A stretch of 19,630 nt of DNA from an uncultured Bacilli bacterium (lineage in GTDB: Bacteria > Bacillota_I > Bacilli_A > RF39 > UBA660). The DNA lies in the NCBI GenBank assembly GCA_944358495.1, contig CALVRF010000018.1, positions 1-19,630 of the forward strand, in the 5' to 3' direction. Positions 15,154 through 19,630 of the stretch are shown in pieces; position 1 is the stretch's first letter, and every line of letters begins with the position of its first letter. Both the position numbers and the translations under genes were made by a program. The notes under the pieces are model-generated. The model was not told the origin of the DNA and made no database searches. It worked only from the letters and a program-made list of their open reading frames with translations.

Positions 15154-15182
15154 TTGACTTTTAACAAAAAGATGCTTATAAT
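15154..15182 (+). promoter_or_regulatory. Promoter of hisS-aspS
   Basis: TTGACT (15154-15159), 17-bp spacer, perfect TATAAT (15177-15182). The leader would be about 20 nt, too short for a T-box. The ribosome binding site is AAGGAGG (15195-15201). Confidence 0.75.
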
Positions 15183-15208
15183 TTTAATAGGCATAAGGAG
15201 GAATATAA

Positions 15209-16480
15209 ATGATACAAAAACCTAAAGGAACCTATGATATATTTGGAACTAATTCTGGTAAAATTTTATATTTAAGAAAACTTATAACAGCTTTAATGGA
15301 TAAATATAACTATGATTATGTGCAAACTCCAATATTTGAAAGCAGTGAGTTATTTCATCGCGGAGTTGGGGAGACAACGGATATTGTTACCAAAGAAACT
15401 TATGATTTTACTGACCGTGGTAATCGTAATTTAACTTTAAGACCAGAAGGGACAGCAGGCTTAGTAAGATGTTTTATTGAAAATAAATTATATGTCGAAT
15501 CCAAACCTCTAAAAGCTTGGTATTTCGGCTCAATGTTTAGATATGAAAGACCACAATCTGGTCGTAATAGAGAATTTACCCAATTTGGGGTTGAAGCCTT
15601 TGGTAGTAATGATCCAATGCTTGATGCCGAAATTATTAGTATTGTCGTTAACTTCTTTAAAATGCTTGGGCTAAAAGGGATTAAAGTTAATATTAATACT
15701 TTAGGTGATAGCGAATCAAGAAAAATGTATCGAAAAGCTTTACTAGACTATTTTAAACCACACCTAAATGAATTATGTAGTGATTGTCAAACTAGATATG
15801 AAAAAAACCCTCTTAGAATTTTAGATTGTAAAGTTGATAGTAAAAATGAAGTAATAGAAAATGCTCCTAAAATGGAAGATTATTTAAATCAAACCAGCTT
15901 AGACCACTTTAGCAAAGTTAAAGAATATTTAAAAACCATGGGTATTGAATATATTGTAAATCCTAAATTAGTTAGAGGCTTAGATTATTATACTCATACC
16001 GTCTTTGAGGTAGAAGCTGATATTAAAGATTTTGGTAGTCAAAACGTTTTAGGCGCTGGTGGAAGATACGATAATTTAGTCGAAACCATTGGTGGACCTA
16101 GTACTCCAGGTGTTGGCTTTGCAATTGGTATTGAAAGACTGTTACTTGCTTTAGAAGCCGAAAATATTGATATTACTGAAGGTAAAAAGTTAGATGCTTA
16201 TGCTTTTAGTATGTCTACAAATGCTAAATCTTATATGCTATCTTTAGTAAATAATCTAAGAATGAATGGCTTTAATGTTGATATGGACTACTTAGAGAGA
16301 AACATGAAAAATAACTTTAAACATGCCGACAAATTAAAAGCTAAATTTATTATTATTATCGGTGATGATGAAGTAACTAATAAAATAATTACTGTTAAAA
16401 ATAACGAAACTAAAGAAGAATTCAAAGTAAAATTAGAAAACATAGTAGAATTTTTAGATGAAAAATTAGGTGATGAATAG
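15209..16480 (+). CDS. hisS: Histidyl-tRNA synthetase
   Basis: A 423-residue class II synthetase charging tRNA-His. N-terminal QKPKGTYDIF is the usual HisRS opening. Motif 2 region YERPQSGRNREFTQFGVE starts at Tyr112; the histidine-binding HisA motif RGLDYYT is at 256-262; motif 3 GVGFAIGIERL is at 301-311; the C-terminal anticodon domain (about 330-423) is complete. Length matches the bacterial family. AAGGAGG eight bases before the ATG sets the start. The TAG stop shares one base with the GTG start of aspS, and this hisS-aspS pair is conserved in Bacilli. It is driven by a strong sigma-A type promoter directly after the preceding operon's terminator. Confidence 0.97.
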   Translation: MIQKPKGTYDIFGTNSGKILYLRKLITALMDKYNYDYVQTPIFESSELFHRGVGETTDIVTKETYDFTDRGNRNLTLRPEGTAGLVRCFIENKLYVESKPLKAWYFGSMFRYERPQSGRNREFTQFGVEAFGSNDPMLDAEIISIVVNFFKMLGLKGIKVNINTLGDSESRKMYRKALLDYFKPHLNELCSDCQTRYEKNPLRILDCKVDSKNEVIENAPKMEDYLNQTSLDHFSKVKEYLKTMGIEYIVNPKLVRGLDYYTHTVFEVEADIKDFGSQNVLGAGGRYDNLVETIGGPSTPGVGFAIGIERLLLALEAENIDITEGKKLDAYAFSMSTNAKSYMLSLVNNLRMNGFNVDMDYLERNMKNNFKHADKLKAKFIIIIGDDEVTNKIITVKNNETKEEFKVKLENIVEFLDEKLGDE

Positions 16481-18204
16481 TGAAAGTAAATAATACAAAT
16501 TTTAATAAAAATAACGTCGGAGAAACTGTTACTTTGTATGGCTGGATTAATAAAAAACGCGACCTAGGGGGGTTATTATTTATCGATTTAAGAGACCGTT
16601 CAGGAATCATTCAATTAGTTATAAGCCCTAGTTCTAGGGCTTATAATACCGCTTTAGCTTTAAAATTAGAAAGTGTCATTAAAGTGATTGGAAAAATATC
16701 TTTAAGAGAAAAAGCTAATAACCATTTAAAAACTGGTGAAATTGAAGTTAATGTAGATTCATTAGAAGTATTGAATAGTTCTCAGGAGCTACCTTTCGAT
16801 TTAAATAATGTAACCGCTTTAGAAGATACTAGATTAAAATATCGCTATTTAGATTTAAGAAGAGAAGAGCTAAAACACAATATTATGACCAAACATTTAA
16901 TTATGCAAAGTGCGAGAGAATATTTAAATAATAATGATTTTTTAGAAATCGAAACCCCAATTTTGTGTAAATCAACGCCTGAAGGAGCAAGAGACTATTT
17001 AGTGCCATCTAGAGTAAATCGTGGTAGTTTTTATGCTTTACCCCAATCACCACAACTATTCAAACAGCTATTAATGATTTCTGGCTTTGAAAGGTATTAT
17101 CAAATAGCTAGATGTTTTAGAGATGAAGATCTAAGAGCCGATCGCCAACCAGAGTTTACTCAAATTGATTTAGAAATGAGTTTTGTAAATGAAAATGATG
17201 TCATGACTTTAACTGAAGGATTACTCAAAAATATCTTTAAAAAAGTTAAAGATTTAGATATTAAAACACCATTTACTAGAATGACTTATGAAGAGGCTAT
17301 TAATATTTATGGTAGCGATAAGCCAGACACTAGGTTTGATATGAAAATCCAAGATATAACCTTCTATTTTCAAAATACTGAGTTTTCTATTTTTAAAGAG
17401 GTTATTAATAACAATGGGATTATTAATTGCTTAGTCGTCAAAGATAGTGCTGATAAATATTCGAGGAAAGATGTTGACAAACTAACTGAATTTGTGAAAA
17501 CATACAAAGCCAACGCTTTAGCTTTCTTGAAATATAATGAAGAATTTACCGGTAGTATTGCTAAATTTATTGATGAAAAAACTGCTCAAGAATTAAAAGA
17601 AAACTTAAGCTTAGAAAATAATGACTTAATTTTAATCATTGCTGGCAATAAAAAAATGGTAAAAACATCATTAGGTGCTTTGCGTTTAAAACTAGGAAAA
17701 GATTTAAATCTAATTACTCCAAATAAATACAATTTTTTATGGATAACCGATTTTCCAATGTTTGAGTATAGTGAAGAAGAAAATAGATATATCGCTTGTC
17801 ATCACCCGTTTACTGAGCCACAAGACATTAATAGCCTAAGCGATAAAGAACATGCTTTAGCTAGAGCTTATGATGTAGTTTTAAATGGTTACGAAGTAGG
17901 GGGTGGAAGTCTTAGAATTCATAACCCTGAGGTTCAAGAAAAAGTTTTAGAAGCTTTAGGATTATCTCAAGATGATGCTTATGAAAAATTTGGATTTTTA
18001 CTAGAGGCCTTAACGTATGGCGCCCCTCCTCATGGTGGTTTAGCCTTAGGATTGGAACGTTTAACGATGATTTTATGTGGTACTGAAAATATTCGTGATG
18101 TTATTGCTTTTCCTAAAACTACCAGTGCCTCATGTTTAATGAGCAAAGCTCCAAGTACTGTTTCGCCAAGTCAATTAGATGAATTACATATTGCACTTAA
18201 ATAG
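16480..18204 (+). CDS. aspS: Aspartyl-tRNA synthetase
   Basis: A 574-residue class II synthetase charging tRNA-Asp. The OB-fold anticodon domain opens with GWINKKRDLGGLLFIDLRDRSG; motif 2 is FRDEDLRADRQPEFTQ (from Phe213); motif 3 is GGLALGLERL (519-528), and LCGTENIRDVIAFPK near the end is typical. A bacterial GAD-type insertion (about 275-405) is present. It starts with GTG at 16480, overlapping the hisS stop (TAGTG), with GGTGAT just upstream; no better ATG exists and the N-terminus is of normal length. Whether it also charges tRNA-Asn cannot be judged here. The gene contains a perfect 12-bp-arm palindrome at 16619-16646. Confidence 0.97.
   Translation: MKVNNTNFNKNNVGETVTLYGWINKKRDLGGLLFIDLRDRSGIIQLVISPSSRAYNTALALKLESVIKVIGKISLREKANNHLKTGEIEVNVDSLEVLNSSQELPFDLNNVTALEDTRLKYRYLDLRREELKHNIMTKHLIMQSAREYLNNNDFLEIETPILCKSTPEGARDYLVPSRVNRGSFYALPQSPQLFKQLLMISGFERYYQIARCFRDEDLRADRQPEFTQIDLEMSFVNENDVMTLTEGLLKNIFKKVKDLDIKTPFTRMTYEEAINIYGSDKPDTRFDMKIQDITFYFQNTEFSIFKEVINNNGIINCLVVKDSADKYSRKDVDKLTEFVKTYKANALAFLKYNEEFTGSIAKFIDEKTAQELKENLSLENNDLILIIAGNKKMVKTSLGALRLKLGKDLNLITPNKYNFLWITDFPMFEYSEEENRYIACHHPFTEPQDINSLSDKEHALARAYDVVLNGYEVGGGSLRIHNPEVQEKVLEALGLSQDDAYEKFGFLLEALTYGAPPHGGLALGLERLTMILCGTENIRDVIAFPKTTSASCLMSKAPSTVSPSQLDELHIALK
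16619..16646. repeat. Perfect inverted repeat inside aspS
   Basis: TTATAAGCCCTA (16619-16630) and TAGGGCTTATAA (16635-16646) are exact reverse complements separated by GTTC, giving a strong hairpin with a 4-nt loop in the mRNA. It codes for part of the OB-fold domain (around ISPSSRAY). No T run follows. Confidence 0.9.
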
Positions 18205-18224
18205 GAATGGATATTCCTATTTTG
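18199..18224 (+). terminator. Hairpin after aspS
   Basis: AAATAGGAAT (18199-18208) pairs with ATTCCTATTT (18213-18222), loop GGAT, followed by a short T-rich stretch. It overlaps the aspS stop. No clear promoter lies between it and the next gene, so termination may be partial. Confidence 0.7.
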
Positions 18225-18242
18225 TTATAGTAGGTGATAAAG

Positions 18243-19049
18243 ATGGAAAAATATCGTGAAATTGAAAAAAGTATCATAAAAAAATATCGAAAAGATATTT
18301 GGAGTAAATTTGTTAAAGCCGTTAAAGACTATGAATTAATTAATGAAAATGATAAAGTTGCCGTTTGTATGAGTGGCGGGAAAGATTCCTTTTTATTAGC
18401 CAAATGTTTAGAAGAATTACAAAGACATGGCATTTTCAAATTTGATTTAGAATTTATTATTATGAATCCAGGTTATAATGATGAAATATTAAATAAAATT
18501 AAAGAGAATTTAAAATTATTAAATATAAAAGCTCATATTTTCCAAACCCCTGTTTTTAAAATTTCTGAAACAAGTGCTAATCCCTGTTATTTATGCGCAA
18601 AAATGCGTAGAGGTTATTTATATGATTATGCTAAAAAGTTAGGATGCAATAAAATAGCTTTAGGGCACCATATGAATGATGTTGTTGAAACTATTTTATT
18701 AAATTTAATATATAATGGTGCATACTCTAGTATGATGCCTAAATTAAAAAGCGATAATTTTGAAAATATTGAACTAATTAGACCACTTTATTTAGTTAAA
18801 GAAGCAAGTATTGTAGCTTGGAAAAATTATAATAAGTTAGAATTTATCGACTGTGCATGCTCTATTACTAAGAAAAAAAGCGGCAAACGATTAGAAATGA
18901 AAAAATTAATTCAAGACTTAGAAAAATATAACCCCGATGTTGTAAAAAGTATTTTTACCTCGAGCAAAAATGTTAATTTAAATACAATAATCGGTTATAA
19001 AAAAAATAATCATCATCATAGTTTTTTAGATGATTACCCCCAAAATTAA
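18243..19049 (+). CDS. ttcA: TtcA-like tRNA thiolase (PP-loop ATPase with CxxC)
   Basis: A 268-residue PP-loop ATP pyrophosphatase of the TtcA family, which in other bacteria makes 2-thiocytidine in tRNA using a [4Fe-4S] cluster. The PP-loop SGGKDS is at 44-49; the family CxxC is Cys115-Cys118 (NPCYLCAKMRRGYLYDYA). The segment LGHHMNDVVET (140-150) is standard, and a third conserved cysteine region is CAC at 204-206, followed by the typical helix ending in IFTSSKNVN. MesJ/TilS is excluded by the CxxC and short length; other TtcA-like thiolases remain possible. I chose ATG 18243 because AGGTGAT (18232-18238) precedes it at normal spacing; the GTG at 18234 lies inside that site. It follows aspS with a 38-base gap. 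Confidence 0.85.
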   Translation: MEKYREIEKSIIKKYRKDIWSKFVKAVKDYELINENDKVAVCMSGGKDSFLLAKCLEELQRHGIFKFDLEFIIMNPGYNDEILNKIKENLKLLNIKAHIFQTPVFKISETSANPCYLCAKMRRGYLYDYAKKLGCNKIALGHHMNDVVETILLNLIYNGAYSSMMPKLKSDNFENIELIRPLYLVKEASIVAWKNYNKLEFIDCACSITKKKSGKRLEMKKLIQDLEKYNPDVVKSIFTSSKNVNLNTIIGYKKNNHHHSFLDDYPQN

Positions 19050-19070
19050 AGTTTAAAACTTTAATTTTTT
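19042..19070 (+). terminator. Terminator of the ttcA-like gene
   Basis: AAAATTAAAGTTT (19042-19054) and AAACTTTAATTTT (19056-19068) are perfectly complementary around one base, followed by Ts. The stop codon is inside the left arm. All A/T apart from two pairs. Confidence 0.7.
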
Positions 19071-19072
19071 TA

Positions 19073-19099
19073 ACAAAAAAATAGGAAATAATCCTATTT
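19073..19099 (-). terminator. Terminator of the lipoprotein gene
   Basis: On the minus strand AAATAGGA pairs with TCCTATTT (plus positions 19092-19099 and 19079-19086), loop TTATT, followed by a T run. It overlaps the stop and converges on the ttcA terminator. Confidence 0.8.
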
Positions 19100-19531
19100 A
19101 CAAGTATATCCTGCATCTTCTAAAGATTTTTGAGCAGCTTCTTTTGATTGGTCAGCAGAAGTATCAAATCCAAATAACGATTTAGCTTCATCAGTCATTT
19201 TAGAAGCATCAGCTTTCATCGAATATTTAAGAGTAGTTCCATTAACGTTTAAATCAGTATCAACACCATATTTTTCCTCATAATCAGCCATTTCTGATTC
19301 AATAGAACTTTTTAAACTATCCATGCTGTCAGCATAGCTTTCATCGACCTTCATAGTCATAATGGCCTCTACTGATTTAGTCTGTTTGCCGTCAAACGTT
19401 GCCTTAATTTCTTGCGTCATGTTGTATAGATCGCTTTCATCTGTCATGGTGCAACTTAAAGTTTCAGTTCCACATCCGCTTAAAGTTAAAGCGCCTACTA
19501 ATGCGGCCCCACCTAAAATAATTTTCTTCAT
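19094..19531 (-). CDS. Small lipoprotein (DUF1307/YehR-like layout)
   Basis: A 145-residue secreted lipoprotein: signal peptide with lipobox LSGC (17-20), mature N-terminal Cys20 to be lipidated, then a 125-residue charged domain. The general pattern (beta strand IKATFDGKQTKSVEAIMTMKV, a helix with SLKSSIESEMADYEEKYGV, then LNVNGTTLKYSMKAD and a final helix ending GYTCK) resembles the YehR/DUF1307 family; I rate that as tentative. Cys27 and Cys144 could form a disulfide. AAGGAGG just upstream (19536-19542) sets the ATG. The promoter carries a phased repeat array, so expression is probably controlled by a regulator. Function is unknown. Confidence 0.8.
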   Translation of the reverse strand: MKKIILGGAALVGALTLSGCGTETLSCTMTDESDLYNMTQEIKATFDGKQTKSVEAIMTMKVDESYADSMDSLKSSIESEMADYEEKYGVDTDLNVNGTTLKYSMKADASKMTDEAKSLFGFDTSADQSKEAAQKSLEDAGYTCK

Positions 19532-19552
19532 AATACCTCCTTCTACACCATC

Positions 19553-19558
19553 ATTATA
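19553..19558 (-). promoter_or_regulatory. Extended -10 box of the lipoprotein promoter
   Basis: Minus-strand TATAAT preceded by TGA (extended -10). The -35 position reads GAAAAA, a poor match, consistent with an activator-dependent promoter given the repeats next to it. Confidence 0.6.
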
Positions 19559-19565
19559 TCATAAG

Positions 19566-19604
19566 TTTTCACGAATTTTTCACAATTATGTCACATTTTG
19601 TCAA
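19566..19604. repeat. Four helically phased direct repeats upstream of the lipoprotein gene
   Basis: TCA triplets at 19569, 19580, 19591 and 19601 sit in related contexts (TTTTCACG, TTTTCACA, ATGTCACA, TTGTCAAT), spaced 11, 11 and 10 bp. They lie directly upstream of the -10 box and cover the -35 region. The geometry is that of tandem binding sites for OmpR/PhoB-type response regulators. Confidence 0.6.
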
Positions 19605-19630
19605 TAAATTTTAAATAGAAGTGATATTTT

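Noticed and set aside
15154..15208. T-box riboswitch upstream of hisS
   Set aside because: hisS is often T-box controlled in Firmicutes, but the promoter leaves a leader of only about 20 nt and there is no T-box consensus.
18234..18242. GTG start for the ttcA-like gene
   Set aside because: It lies inside the AGGTGAT ribosome binding site that serves the ATG at 18243.
19566..19604. CRISPR array or origin iterons
   Set aside because: Repeats are too short and lie in a promoter; no DnaA-box cluster, replication gene or spacer structure is present.

Overview
The window is AT-rich DNA from a low-GC Gram-positive bacterium (Bacillota, Bacilli-like). Evidence: strong AGGAGG-type ribosome binding sites, sortase-anchored surface proteins, a lipoprotein, fused SecDF, and a gene order (spoVB-comN-secDF ... 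rel-dtd ... hisS-aspS) that follows the Bacillus subtilis chromosome. Rel sequence details (MYQSLHTTV in place of the commoner GYQSLHTTV) and the lack of recJ and apt suggest a divergent, possibly host-associated lineage near Mollicutes/Erysipelotrichia. That placement is inference. TGA is used as a stop, so the code is standard.

Left core block (1-6663): a SpoVB/MurJ-like flippase on the minus strand diverges from a compact plus-strand run, comN, secDF, rel and dtd, with gaps of 13, 13 and -4 bases. This run covers competence-type post-transcriptional control, the protein export motor, (p)ppGpp metabolism and D-aminoacyl-tRNA proofreading.

Central accessory block (6664-15208): about 8.5 kb lies between dtd and hisS, where related genomes have only a few genes. 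It holds an AI-2E family membrane protein, a 53-residue one-span membrane peptide, a GNAT acetyltransferase, and two tandem thioester-domain (TQXA) surface proteins with non-canonical VP(S/N)TSAN sorting signals. These are followed by an acidic IPKTG-anchored surface protein with a KxYKxGKxW-like signal peptide, a 78-residue acidic protein and a 688-residue cytoplasmic coiled-coil protein of unknown function. The first thioester protein and the IPKTG protein share an almost identical 30-bp promoter, so they are probably co-expressed. This is the most novel part of the window: a surface-adhesion island with two orphan cytoplasmic proteins attached. No sortase gene is present here.

Right core block (15154-19630): hisS and aspS overlap by one base (TAGTG). 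They are followed by a TtcA-like tRNA thiolase, and a small lipoprotein lies on the opposite strand. The lipoprotein promoter carries four TCA-containing direct repeats spaced 11, 11 and 10 bp apart, which looks like a tandem regulator-binding site. Most transcription units end in a clear hairpin that overlaps or abuts the stop codon. No rRNA, tRNA, insertion sequence or CRISPR array was found, and no gap without a gene exceeds 300 bases.
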